A DNA stretch of 64,000 bases from Lachnospiraceae bacterium (GTDB lineage Bacteria; Bacillota; Clostridia; Lachnospirales; Lachnospiraceae): positions 1 to 64,000 of the forward strand of contig JAFZQN010000092.1 in the NCBI GenBank assembly GCA_017620375.1. Reading direction: 5' to 3'. Shown here piece by piece: positions 44,195 through 52,700 of this stretch. The notes under the pieces are model-generated. The model ran no database searches and was not told where the DNA came from. It worked only from the letters and a program-made list of their open reading frames with translations. The translations under genes and the position numbers were made by a program. The first letter of the stretch is position 1. The number at the start of each line of letters is the position of its first letter.

Positions 44195-44620
44195 TTAAAG
44201 AGCTACAATAACTCTTTCAGCCACATACTCAGAAAGCTGGCTCTTGTCTCTTGACATGCTGATCACAAAATCAACATTGAACTTAGCGGATAACATATCT
44301 ATTTTTTCGATGATCGGAGTAATATCGATATCGGTATTTTCAACACATGCAAGACTTAAGAAACTGTCAAGATAAACGGTCTCAAGATCGTGATCCTGAG
44401 ATATCATTCCACAAAGAAAACCTATGAATTCACTGTAATTGGTAACACAATAATCATTAACATTAATGAGACGTACTTTTCTGTCAAGCTCGTACATATG
44501 CTTGGAATTCTTATCAAGATATACTATAGTACCTGAACTCTCCTTTACTTTAGTATTGACCTTGTCTAAAAGAATTTTGGTCTTTCCCTTACCTTTACTT
44601 CCGGCTATAATCTGAACCAT
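44195..44620 (-). CDS. Small P-loop protein, hypothetical ATPase
   Basis: A 141-residue soluble protein beginning MVQIIAGSKGKGKTKIL, with Walker A GSKGKGKT at 7-14. A LETVYLDSFLSLA strand could be a Walker B-like site, and the C-terminus ends in an alpha/beta pattern (VDFVISMSRDKSQLSEYVAERV). It is too short for a PilT-type motor, although similar proteins are sometimes named so. No function is proposed. It has its own promoter and a downstream hairpin, upstream of the HlyD-like gene. Confidence 0.65.
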   Translation of the reverse strand: MVQIIAGSKGKGKTKILLDKVNTKVKESSGTIVYLDKNSKHMYELDRKVRLINVNDYCVTNYSEFIGFLCGMISQDHDLETVYLDSFLSLACVENTDIDITPIIEKIDMLSAKFNVDFVISMSRDKSQLSEYVAERVIVAL

Positions 44621-44666
44621 ATATATCGCCCCTTTCTGTTTTTGAGGATCTCACCCTCTGTCTGAT

Positions 44667-44695
44667 ATTATAAAACAATTTGTCATTTTTAGCAA
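44667..44695 (-). promoter_or_regulatory. Promoter for the P-loop gene (and possibly the sepF cluster)
   Basis: Minus strand: -35 TTGCTA (44690-44695), 17-base spacer, -10 TATAAT (44667-44672), about 45 bases before the ATG at 44620. Confidence 0.6.
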
Positions 44696-44706
44696 GCAAT
44701 TTCTGA

Positions 44707-45696
44707 TTATTTACATAACTTTAATAGTTCATTCATATCGGCATAAAGCTGGTCATATGAAGTGCTTTTAAACACGCATGTAATATACTGTTTTCCGGCT
44801 TCATCCTCGCTTAAAATGATAAGGCAGTATCCTGCTGCTACGGTCACACCGGTCTTACCCGAAAGAACTGTTATACCTTCCGGAGCTTCCTTTTTACCCG
44901 AGAAGTATTGGTTGGTAGCTTCCATCTCAAATACCTTGTCCTGTCCGTAAGCATCTTTAAATGTACAGGTATAGTTTTTTGTGGAAATGATCTCGGTAAG
45001 CTGCTTGTTTTTTAAGCACTCGTTGAATATAAGATATATATCGAAAGGTGTGGTATAGTGGTCAAGTGCATGGAGTCCGTTGGGGTTGGACATATGTGTA
45101 TCCTTTGCTCCGATACTTGCCGCTTCCTCATTCATCTTGGCTACAAAATCCTTGACTGAACCCGATACACATTCTGCAACCGCTACGGCTGCATCATTAC
45201 CGGAATAGATCATGAGGCAGTATAAAAGCTGCTCTAAGGTAAGCTTATCTCCCATCTTAAACCCGCACAGCTGTGCTCCGGGAGTGGTAACTCCGCAGTT
45301 ATCCTCGGTTACGGTATATACATCGTCAAGCTTTCCGTACTTAAATGCGGTAAGTGCCGTAAGAAGCTTTGTGGTACTTGCCGGATATACCTTTTTATAG
45401 ATATTCTTCGAATATAATACGCTTCTGTCGGTAACACAGAATGCCCCCGCAGCTTCACCCACTACATTTGAAGCATCGGGATTATCTACATTATCAACCT
45501 CAAAACATATATCTTCATATAAGAACTCTCCGGCAGAAAGCTTAGACAGGTTCTTTAATGCCAGGTCCTCTACTTCTTCGGTAATGGTCTCCTGCGTAAT
45601 GTCCGGAATAAAAAAAGAAGAGGATATTTTCTGACGCGTTTCGCAGCCGCATAAAAAAATACATATGCAGATAAACAATGTCAAAATCCTCTTCAT
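44707..45696 (-). CDS. dacA: D-alanyl-D-alanine carboxypeptidase (PBP5/DacA type), lipoprotein
   Basis: This penicillin-binding enzyme trims the last D-Ala of peptidoglycan stem peptides outside the cell. The three active-site motifs are present: STTK at 107-110, SGN in YSGNDAA (about 165) and KTG in LSGKTGVT (about 280). The leader ends in the lipobox LCGC with Cys18, so it should be lipid-anchored rather than held by the C-terminal amphipathic helix seen in classical PBP5. Length 329 lacks the extra C-terminal domain. It is the last gene of the shape/division operon. Confidence 0.92.
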   Translation of the reverse strand: MKRILTLFICICIFLCGCETRQKISSSFFIPDITQETITEEVEDLALKNLSKLSAGEFLYEDICFEVDNVDNPDASNVVGEAAGAFCVTDRSVLYSKNIYKKVYPASTTKLLTALTAFKYGKLDDVYTVTEDNCGVTTPGAQLCGFKMGDKLTLEQLLYCLMIYSGNDAAVAVAECVSGSVKDFVAKMNEEAASIGAKDTHMSNPNGLHALDHYTTPFDIYLIFNECLKNKQLTEIISTKNYTCTFKDAYGQDKVFEMEATNQYFSGKKEAPEGITVLSGKTGVTVAAGYCLIILSEDEAGKQYITCVFKSTSYDQLYADMNELLKLCK

Positions 45697-45731
45697 ACTA
45701 TTGCCCGGCAGTTTTGCTGCCTATCCTTTCA

Positions 45732-46127
45732 TTATTTGTACAGATCACGCCAGTCAAGATCGCCCCGGTCAAGAGCCTTTATAAGCAGCTCCGCCGTAGC
45801 CACATTGGTGGCATAAGGGATATTGTGTGTGTCACACAGCTTGGCCAGGTTGAAAAGATTGGGCTCATGGGACTTAGGATTGAGCGGATCCTGTAAAAAG
45901 ATCAGCATATCCATCTCGTTATGCTCTATAAGCGCTCCCATCTGCTGAACCCCACCAAGATGACCTGCAAGGAACTTATGTATCTGAAGATTGGTTGCCT
46001 CTTCAATAAGTCTTCCGGTCGTAGCCGTGGCATAAAGCGTGTGTTTACATATGATCCCCCTGTATGCTATGCAGAAATTCTGCATCAGCATTTTTTTAGC
46101 ATCATGTGCTACAAACCCAATATTCAT
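45732..46127 (-). CDS. mgsA: Methylglyoxal synthase homologue with altered active site
   Basis: The fold markers are clear: MNIGFVAHDAKK, LYATATTGRLI, GHLGGVQQMGA, IFLQDPLN and the PYATNVATAELLI helix. Methylglyoxal synthase turns dihydroxyacetone phosphate into methylglyoxal. In the E. coli enzyme Asp71 (in GGDQQ) is a catalytic base and Asp101 is also important; here Val60 and Asn91 stand at those places, while Asp9 and Asp80 (E. coli Asp20 and Asp91) are kept. The activity is therefore doubtful. Start set at 46127, five bases after GGAGG; a TTG start overlaps that site. It follows rodA by 15 bases. Confidence 0.85.
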   Translation of the reverse strand: MNIGFVAHDAKKMLMQNFCIAYRGIICKHTLYATATTGRLIEEATNLQIHKFLAGHLGGVQQMGALIEHNEMDMLIFLQDPLNPKSHEPNLFNLAKLCDTHNIPYATNVATAELLIKALDRGDLDWRDLYK

Positions 46128-46142
46128 ACCATCCTCCAACTT

Positions 46143-47387
46143 TTAAGAATTAATATACCCCAGTTCGTTATCTTCTTCTTTTGATTTATCCGTTTTCTTC
46201 TGCTGCATGCTGATATTAAGAAGTATACCTATCATCAGCAGGTTAACCAGAAGTGAGCTTAACCCCGAACTCATAAACGGAAGTGCTATACCCGTATTGG
46301 GTAACAACGATGTAACAACCCCGATATTGATGAAAATCTGAAACATAAGCATAGATCCGAATCCGACGGCGATCATTCTCCCCAGATAGTCGCTCGCCTT
46401 CCTGGCAATCCTTATTATCAAAAGTATAAGGAAAAAGTACATAAGGACTACCAAAACCGAACCTATAAAGCCAAACTCTTCAGCTGCAGCGGCAAATATA
46501 AAATCACTTTCCCTAACAGGTACCGAACGTGAAGCTCTGTCTGCTTCTATACCGTCCATAAATTTACCCGTAAGCTTTCCGAGTTTAATCGCAACCTCGG
46601 CATTTTGCTGCTGGTAGGTAAGTTCAGGATAATCCTCAGGATGCAGAGCCGCAAGCACACGTTCCTGTTGCCAGGAAGTAAGCAGCGTCTGATAATCCTG
46701 CTGAACATACCAGAAAAGTATAATAGCCGTAGGTACAAATATTACCAAAAACGTGATAATATACTTATACGACACTCCCGATATAAAGACCATCGTAGAA
46801 AATACCGCTACAAGCAGAATGGTTGTCGAAAGGTCGGGCTGCATGAAGATGAATAAGACCGGCACTGCTGTAAGAAGTATAGCCAGAATCAATACCCAAA
46901 GCTTCTTAATATGCTTATGCAGCTTATAAAAGAACATGGCCAAAGTAACTACTATCGCTACTTTTACGATCTCCGAAGGCTGGAACTCAAATCCGGGGTT
47001 ATTGATACCCAGGGAAGGATCTCCGCCTATCTTTATCCATCGTCTTGCATCATAATGCTTCCACCCGTATATAGGAGGGTTATTAACAAATGCACATATT
47101 AGCAACAGCCCCAATCCGATCAAATACAAGGCCGGAGCCATTTTGGCTATAAAATGGTAATCAATGAGGGCAACAAATGCTATCAGGAATATACCGATTA
47201 CAAAGGCCTGTATCTGTTTCTCATACAAGCCCTGTTTTATAGCCTGTTTTTCATATATATCAAGTACATATATAAGATATACGCCGACAAATCCTATGAT
47301 ATAAACTATCAGAAAAAGCGGATAACAGCAGCTTTTAAAATCATAGTTATTTACCGGAAAAACTTTATTCTTTAGAAACTTTATCAT
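46143..47387 (-). CDS. rodA: RodA/FtsW-family peptidoglycan glycosyltransferase
   Basis: SEDS proteins polymerise lipid II into glycan strands together with a class B PBP. About ten membrane helices are seen. Signature parts: QPSEIVKVAIVV (about 145), FIFMQPDLSTTIL, the ESDFIFAAAAEEFGFIG loop (about 305-322) and GIALPFMSSGLSSLLVN near the end. By operon (with mreBCD and PBP2) it is RodA rather than FtsW. Its start overlaps the minE end by 23 bases. Confidence 0.94.
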   Translation of the reverse strand: MIKFLKNKVFPVNNYDFKSCCYPLFLIVYIIGFVGVYLIYVLDIYEKQAIKQGLYEKQIQAFVIGIFLIAFVALIDYHFIAKMAPALYLIGLGLLLICAFVNNPPIYGWKHYDARRWIKIGGDPSLGINNPGFEFQPSEIVKVAIVVTLAMFFYKLHKHIKKLWVLILAILLTAVPVLFIFMQPDLSTTILLVAVFSTMVFISGVSYKYIITFLVIFVPTAIILFWYVQQDYQTLLTSWQQERVLAALHPEDYPELTYQQQNAEVAIKLGKLTGKFMDGIEADRASRSVPVRESDFIFAAAAEEFGFIGSVLVVLMYFFLILLIIRIARKASDYLGRMIAVGFGSMLMFQIFINIGVVTSLLPNTGIALPFMSSGLSSLLVNLLMIGILLNISMQQKKTDKSKEEDNELGYINS

Positions 47388-47664
47388 TATTTGCTGCTCT
47401 CTTTACGCCCTTTATGGGAATGTTGGCACAAAGGGCAGGTGTAAGTTCGCCGCCGTCCGAAGGAGCCTTGGTTATATTGAAATCAAGTTCCTTTGTGTCA
47501 ATATCTACATACTTTGAAAGGACGCTGATGATATCATTTTTTATCTTCTCCAGAGTCTCAGGCGGAAGTCCTGACCTGTCTGACTGAAGGACAAACTTGA
47601 TCCTGTTTACAGCATTGCTGGCAGAATCAGATTTTTTCTTGAAAAAATTATCCCAAAATGCCAT
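47365..47664 (-). CDS. minE: Cell division topological specificity factor MinE
   Basis: MinE triggers MinD ATP hydrolysis and restricts MinCD to the poles. The N-terminal helix (FWDNFFKKKSDSASNAVNRI) and the MinD-binding strand (KFVLQSDRSGLPPETLEKIKND) match the family, followed by a short dimer domain and a Lys-rich tail. Length 99 is normal. It starts 11 bases after minD. Presence of MinE together with DivIVA is notable, since many Gram-positives have only one of the two Min anchors. Confidence 0.93.
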   Translation of the reverse strand: MAFWDNFFKKKSDSASNAVNRIKFVLQSDRSGLPPETLEKIKNDIISVLSKYVDIDTKELDFNITKAPSDGGELTPALCANIPIKGVKRAANNDKVSKE

Positions 47665-47675
47665 ACTCCGGTCAC

Positions 47676-48458
47676 CTACTTTCTGCCAAATATTCTGCTG
47701 AAGAATCCCTTCTTGGCATTTAAGTCAAGGAAAGGTACCTCTTCGCCAATGATACGTTTGCAGATGTTCATGTATGCCTGGCCGGCCTTAGTATCGTTAC
47801 CTACGAGAGGCTCACCGTTATTGGTAGCTACGATGATACCTTCATCATCGGGTACGATACCGATCAGATTGATGGCAAGTATCTCTACAACATCCTCACT
47901 TGACATCATGTCTCCGGTCTTGACCATATCCATACGGAGTCTGTTTACTATCAGGTCCGTCTTTTTCATCTCATGAGCCTCAAGAAGGCCTATGATCCTG
48001 TCCGCATCTCTTACTGCAGATACCTCGGGAGTGGTTACTACAAGTGCTCTGTCGGCACCTGCCACTGCATTCTCAAATCCCTGCTCGATACCTGCGGGAC
48101 AGTCAATGATTATATAATCAAATTCGGGCTTAAGCTGTTCGCAGAGCTGCTTCATCTCCTCAGGCTTAACAGCCGACTTATCTCTGGTCTGTGCTGAAGG
48201 GAGCAGATAAAGGGTAGGATATCTCTTATCCTTTATAAGAGCCTGCTTGATCTTGCAATTTCCCTCTATAACATCAACAAGGTTGTACACGATCCTGTTT
48301 TCAAGACCCATAACAACATCCAGATTTCTAAGGCCTATATCTGTATCGATAAGTACCACCTTTTTGTCAAGCTTGGCAAGTCCGGTACCCACATTGGCTG
48401 TAGTCGTGGTCTTACCAACGCCTCCCTTGCCTGATGTTACTACTATTACTTCACCCAT
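47676..48458 (-). CDS. minD: Septum site-determining ATPase MinD
   Basis: Deviant Walker A KGGVGKTTTT at 11-20, switch motifs DTDIGLRNLDVVMGLE (about 38-53) and IIIDCPAGIEQGFENA (about 116-131), and a C-terminal amphipathic helix (FFSRIFGRK) that binds the membrane. 260 residues, as usual. MinD moves MinC along the membrane and is driven off by MinE. It is preceded by a promoter-like sequence and a stem-loop in the gap after minC. Confidence 0.96.
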   Translation of the reverse strand: MGEVIVVTSGKGGVGKTTTTANVGTGLAKLDKKVVLIDTDIGLRNLDVVMGLENRIVYNLVDVIEGNCKIKQALIKDKRYPTLYLLPSAQTRDKSAVKPEEMKQLCEQLKPEFDYIIIDCPAGIEQGFENAVAGADRALVVTTPEVSAVRDADRIIGLLEAHEMKKTDLIVNRLRMDMVKTGDMMSSEDVVEILAINLIGIVPDDEGIIVATNNGEPLVGNDTKAGQAYMNICKRIIGEEVPFLDLNAKKGFFSRIFGRK

Positions 48459-48489
48459 TTCAATAATCCTCCGTTACATATTACGTAAA

Positions 48490-48508
48490 GTATTTTATCA
48501 TAAAATAC
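48490..48508 (-). promoter_or_regulatory. 19-base inverted repeat in the minD leader
   Basis: GTATTTTA-TCA-TAAAATAC (48490-48508) forms an 8-bp AT-rich stem in the minC-minD gap, about 30 bases before the minD ATG. It could be an mRNA-stabilising hairpin or a regulator site; the T-tract needed for termination is poor. Confidence 0.45.
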
Positions 48509-48518
48509 CCTAATATAT

Positions 48519-48546
48519 ATAATACTAAATTTGATAAAATATTCAA
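48519..48546 (-). promoter_or_regulatory. Possible internal promoter for minD-minE
   Basis: Minus strand: -35 TTGAAT (48541-48546), 16-base spacer, -10 TATTAT (48519-48524), located just after the minC stop codon. It is the only gap of about 100 bases inside the operon. Confidence 0.45.
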
Positions 48547-48554
48547 GTAATTTT

Positions 48555-49220
48555 TTATAATACAAGATTACTTATGATATCCTTTGATAAAGGTGATATT
48601 ACAATGGAACCTTTTTCCAGATAAGCTATCTTGATATTCTGTACATCCTTTTTATCCTTATGATCGGGAGATCTTGCTATGATGTCTGCTATCCTTATCT
48701 GCATAGGCACCATATCCGAGCATATAACGAAACAGTTCTCATTTCCACCGGCACCTGCCCAGGCCGTACCTCTGAGCGATCCAAGTACTATGATATTGCC
48801 CTTTGATATAAGACCTGCGCCCGGATTTACATCACCGAGTACTATAAGTCCTGCATCGCTCTCAAGAGACTGCCCGGATCTTAAATTGCCCTTATATATC
48901 TTTGCATTTGCGGCCGTCATCTCATTTATCTTCTTTTCAACTGCCTGTGCAAATCTGGCATTACCCTCTTCAGAGTTATCAAGTATGCATACTATCTCCA
49001 GTTCGGTGTTTTCGGTGATGATCTTGATCATCTCTTCCTTCTGTTCTTCGGAAAGCTTCTTTCCTTCAAAAGAAATTGCAGTTTTTGCATTTCCTAAGAA
49101 TTTAGCACTCTCCTTAAACTTCTTTTCCACCTTTTCTTTTAATACATCATATTCTTCGGTCTCAGACAAGACCAGAGTTATTCCGTTTTTAGAACCTTTT
49201 ATCGTTACTGAAGCGCTCAT
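48555..49220 (-). CDS. minC: Septum site-determining protein MinC
   Basis: MinC inhibits FtsZ assembly. The C-terminal half (about 105-205) has the beta-helix motif GDVNPGAGLISKGNIIVLGSLRGTAWAG, which is diagnostic, and the N-terminal part (about 1-95) starts VTIKGSKNGITLVL. I set the start at 49220, with AAGGA upstream, because the family begins there; a longer frame starts at 49259 and overlaps the PBP2 stop codon. It is the link between the mre/PBP2 genes and minDE. Confidence 0.92.
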   Translation of the reverse strand: MSASVTIKGSKNGITLVLSETEEYDVLKEKVEKKFKESAKFLGNAKTAISFEGKKLSEEQKEEMIKIITENTELEIVCILDNSEEGNARFAQAVEKKINEMTAANAKIYKGNLRSGQSLESDAGLIVLGDVNPGAGLISKGNIIVLGSLRGTAWAGAGGNENCFVICSDMVPMQIRIADIIARSPDHKDKKDVQNIKIAYLEKGSIVISPLSKDIISNLVL

Positions 49221-49245
49221 AATAATACCGTCCTTAAACTTTTTA

Positions 49246-52128
49246 TCAGTCTGATACATTTATGTTTGTAACAGTGGTAGTCTTAAGGTCACCTGAAAGC
49301 AGTGCCTCTTTATTTTCATCGTTAAAATACAGTCCGTATACTTCTCTTGCAAGCTTTGCGGCATTTGCGGATGCATATCCGTTGGGAAGTACTACGGTTA
49401 CGCTGATCTCGGGATCCTCATAAGGAGCAAACGAGATAAACAGACCGTGGCTGGGGTGGGTAAGGCTTACCTGTGCGGTACCTGTTTTACCCGCTACATT
49501 GAATCCAAGGTCACCGTACAAAATGTTAAGCGAGTTGGCCGATGTATTTACCACGTTGTACATACCCAGCTGTACTGCATTCCACTGTGATGAAGAATAT
49601 ATATCTATCTTATTGTATACGGATGCCTGATTATCGACGATCATGTTTTTATCTTTGTTGTTAACCCTGTCAACCAGAGTCAGATCGTATACGGTACCTC
49701 TGTTTGCTATAGCCGTTACATACTTTGATATCTGTATCGGAGCAAAACTGTGATAATAACCGATTGAAGTACGTACCGCGTCTATATCGGATATGGCAGG
49801 CATACTTTCAGGGAGCTCTACGCCCGATTTGCCAGCCAAACCGAACATTGTTGCATATCGCTGTATGGTAGCTAAGCCCTTGTTATCGATGTACTCTCCG
49901 TTTTCATCAAGTGACATCTCATAACCGACCTTATAGAAAAAGTAGTTACATGAATGCTGTATTGCCTGGGTAACATTTATCTTACCGTGGTTGTCAGGAT
50001 ATTTCCAACACTTAGGTGAAGGATCTACCTCTTCGAATATACCCTTATCTTCAATCAGAGTCGAAGTCGTGATGATACCTTCTCCGAGGCCGGCCAAAGC
50101 CATAAGTGGTTTAAATGTGGAACCGGTGGTGGTCATCTGCTGTGTGGTACGGTTAATAAGAGGAGCTGCCTTGTTGTTAAGTAACTTTTGGTAATAATCC
50201 CAGTCGATCTTATTTGCCAGCATGTTGGCATCATATGTGGGATATGTGACAAGTGCCCTGATATCACCCGTATTTACGTCTGTTATAACGATCGATCCGC
50301 TGCATGGCTCAAGTGCCAGCATACCGGGTGTTATCTCCAGGTTTCTGATCTTATCTATAACAAAATCATAAGGTGATACATTTCCGTTTGCCAGTCTGTA
50401 ATAATCATTACTGTTATACTTTAATACCCCCTGATCGTACAGGAGCAGGCAGCAATCTCTTCCCGATATCTTATGGTTAAATATGAGCTGTCTGTATACC
50501 AGTTTTTCAAATTCCGTGTTATCTTTAAGTCCTTCTATGGCAAAGTTGTATATTCTGGTATATATCTCTTTATTGGTATTGTAATCATCATGGATACCGA
50601 GCAGATCAAGGTTGATCCATCCCATATCTATTGCATATCTGAGATATTCTGCCAACGAGATCTTTCCGTCAGCAAATTTCTTATAGGTCTCATCGTTGCT
50701 GTCTACTTTGTTTTTAAGTACAACTTCTTCACGTTTCAGATACTGATATATATAATCAAGATATCCCTGCATTTCTTCAGAAAGACTGTTGTTGCTGTCT
50801 TTAGATTCAAATGCCATAACCGTTTCAAGTCGGCTGTATATGAGATCCATTCTGTCACAGAAAGTCTTATATATCTTCTGCTCCAGTTCTGTAGCACTGT
50901 CACTTGCAAGATGAGCTATATTAATAATGGCATTGTCAAAGAATGCATTATATACCTCATAGATAGGTATCGTAATCTTGCTCGCCGAAGTACCCTTTCC
51001 GCCGTAATCATCCGAATTGACTATCTTTGATATAAGTATGGCCGCTATATTGTTTTCCAATATATGATAGCAGGCAATCTGCATTTCTCTGTCTATGGTA
51101 AGGTATACATCGTTTCCTGCTTTAGGGTCTTTCTTAACAAGTGTATCAAGAACTTTTCCGCTCGAATTGACCGTAAGCTGTACTTCACCCTTTGTTCCGC
51201 GAAGTATACTGTCATATTCCTTTTCAAGTCCTGTCTTTCCTATAACATCCGATGTGGAATAGATGGGAGTCTCGTACCCTGCATTCATCTCTTCCACTTC
51301 ATCTTCGTTCATCATACCCGTATAACCGAGTATATGAGCAAAGTAAGTACTGTCATTATATACACGTGAAGTCTGCTGTTTTATCTCCACACCGGGCAGA
51401 TCGGCAGCATTTTCAAGTATGATGGCGATAAGTCTTTCGTCAACATTATTGCATACCGTAAATTGCGTATACTGCGGGTAAAGATTAAACAATGTATACC
51501 TGAACATCATTATCTTTAAAGTAAGATCCATAGGTAATCCGTCAGGTATTGCAAACATCGTTACATTTTTAGCACCATTCTTTAAAAAGTCAAATACTTC
51601 CTCTGCCGTAGCATTTTTCTGTTCTTCGGAAAGGTCAGAGATACGCTGCAGACCGTAAGCATTCTTTTTAAATCTCAGTTCAGCGTTACCCGATACATTA
51701 AACCTTAACTTTCCGTTTTCGTCCTGCTCGATGGCAAATGTCATCTCAGGTTCATATCCGTACTCTTCAAGTATCCCCAGTAGCTTTATGATCATATCAT
51801 TTTTCTGGGTGTTTGTGGTAAGAAGCGCGCTGTTGGTCATGACTACTGAATAACTCTGCACATTATATGCCAGTATGTTACCGTTTCTGTCATATATCTC
51901 ACCTCTGACACTTTCCTGATATCTCGACTGTATGGTCTTAACCTGCGATCCTGCAGCTACATAATCCTCCTGTGCTTTAAGCACTTGAAGATTATAAAGC
52001 CTAATAAGTAGGACGGCAAAAAGTATTACAGCCAAGATATTAAGGAAGATCAGACGTATCTTAAGCGTTTCCTTGATCTTGCCGGGTATTTTTTTTATCC
52101 TGCTAAGTATATACTTATAAATGTTCAT
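49246..52128 (-). CDS. mrdA: Penicillin-binding protein 2 (elongation transpeptidase) with large insertion
   Basis: Class B PBP that cross-links peptidoglycan with RodA during elongation. One N-terminal helix (about 25-45), a pedestal region (about 60-330) and the transpeptidase domain with GSTFKP (Ser near 668), HSCN and AGKTGTAQ. At 960 residues it is about 250 longer than the usual 650-720. The extra part lies at about 362-600, between the TIDREMQIACYHILE helix and the ALEPCSGSIVITDVNTG strand; it is helical and rich in Asp, Lys and Tyr. Its end is 4 bases from the mreD start (overlap). Confidence 0.94.
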   Translation of the reverse strand: MNIYKYILSRIKKIPGKIKETLKIRLIFLNILAVILFAVLLIRLYNLQVLKAQEDYVAAGSQVKTIQSRYQESVRGEIYDRNGNILAYNVQSYSVVMTNSALLTTNTQKNDMIIKLLGILEEYGYEPEMTFAIEQDENGKLRFNVSGNAELRFKKNAYGLQRISDLSEEQKNATAEEVFDFLKNGAKNVTMFAIPDGLPMDLTLKIMMFRYTLFNLYPQYTQFTVCNNVDERLIAIILENAADLPGVEIKQQTSRVYNDSTYFAHILGYTGMMNEDEVEEMNAGYETPIYSTSDVIGKTGLEKEYDSILRGTKGEVQLTVNSSGKVLDTLVKKDPKAGNDVYLTIDREMQIACYHILENNIAAILISKIVNSDDYGGKGTSASKITIPIYEVYNAFFDNAIINIAHLASDSATELEQKIYKTFCDRMDLIYSRLETVMAFESKDSNNSLSEEMQGYLDYIYQYLKREEVVLKNKVDSNDETYKKFADGKISLAEYLRYAIDMGWINLDLLGIHDDYNTNKEIYTRIYNFAIEGLKDNTEFEKLVYRQLIFNHKISGRDCCLLLYDQGVLKYNSNDYYRLANGNVSPYDFVIDKIRNLEITPGMLALEPCSGSIVITDVNTGDIRALVTYPTYDANMLANKIDWDYYQKLLNNKAAPLINRTTQQMTTTGSTFKPLMALAGLGEGIITTSTLIEDKGIFEEVDPSPKCWKYPDNHGKINVTQAIQHSCNYFFYKVGYEMSLDENGEYIDNKGLATIQRYATMFGLAGKSGVELPESMPAISDIDAVRTSIGYYHSFAPIQISKYVTAIANRGTVYDLTLVDRVNNKDKNMIVDNQASVYNKIDIYSSSQWNAVQLGMYNVVNTSANSLNILYGDLGFNVAGKTGTAQVSLTHPSHGLFISFAPYEDPEISVTVVLPNGYASANAAKLAREVYGLYFNDENKEALLSGDLKTTTVTNINVSD

Positions 52129-52700
52129 ATATCCTGCCTGTCGTCATCGACATTAAATCCATTGAATACAGTAACTCTCTTTTCTTTTTTTATACTTTTT
52201 GAGAGCCTGTAAAACAAAGAGTTGTTCATGTTTATCAAACGGTACAGTATGATCGATATAAGTACCGTATATATTACTCTCGGGAAAAGGTATCTGACTA
52301 AGAAATGTCCTAAGTCAAGATCTCCTTTTAAGAAGTAAAACAATATATAATACATCAGATTAATGAGAAACTCCGAGCCGCCAACTATAAAAAATGACAG
52401 CGTATAGTCATTCTCATCGTATACCTTATGTGCATAACCTGCTACATAACCGACCACGGTGTACATCAGTGCATACAGACCGATCAGAGAACCGTACGTA
52501 CAGTCTATAAGCATACCGGATACAAATCCTGTAAGTATACCGGTCTTTTTACCGAATATGTAAGCTAAAGAAGCGGTAAGTATCATAAGTATATCCGGTA
52601 CAACATCCGCCAGTCTTAATTCGGTAAATACACTTGTCTGCAGAAGGTATGCGATAATTATCTCTATTAATATAATGATCGCCTTTATTATTATCATCAT
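52125..52700 (-). CDS. mreD: Rod shape-determining protein MreD
   Basis: A 191-residue membrane protein with about five or six helices and a short charged C-terminus. The pattern VVPDILMILTASLAYIFGKKTGILTGFVSGML matches MreD. It links MreC, PBP2 and MreB in the elongation complex. It overlaps both neighbours by 4 bases (ATGA type), showing translational coupling. Confidence 0.9.
   Translation of the reverse strand: MMIIIKAIIILIEIIIAYLLQTSVFTELRLADVVPDILMILTASLAYIFGKKTGILTGFVSGMLIDCTYGSLIGLYALMYTVVGYVAGYAHKVYDENDYTLSFFIVGGSEFLINLMYYILFYFLKGDLDLGHFLVRYLFPRVIYTVLISIILYRLINMNNSLFYRLSKSIKKEKRVTVFNGFNVDDDRQDI

Noticed and set aside
48679..49254. A 191-residue plus-strand frame opposite minC
   Set aside because: It is antisense to a conserved gene, without family features or a ribosome-binding site.
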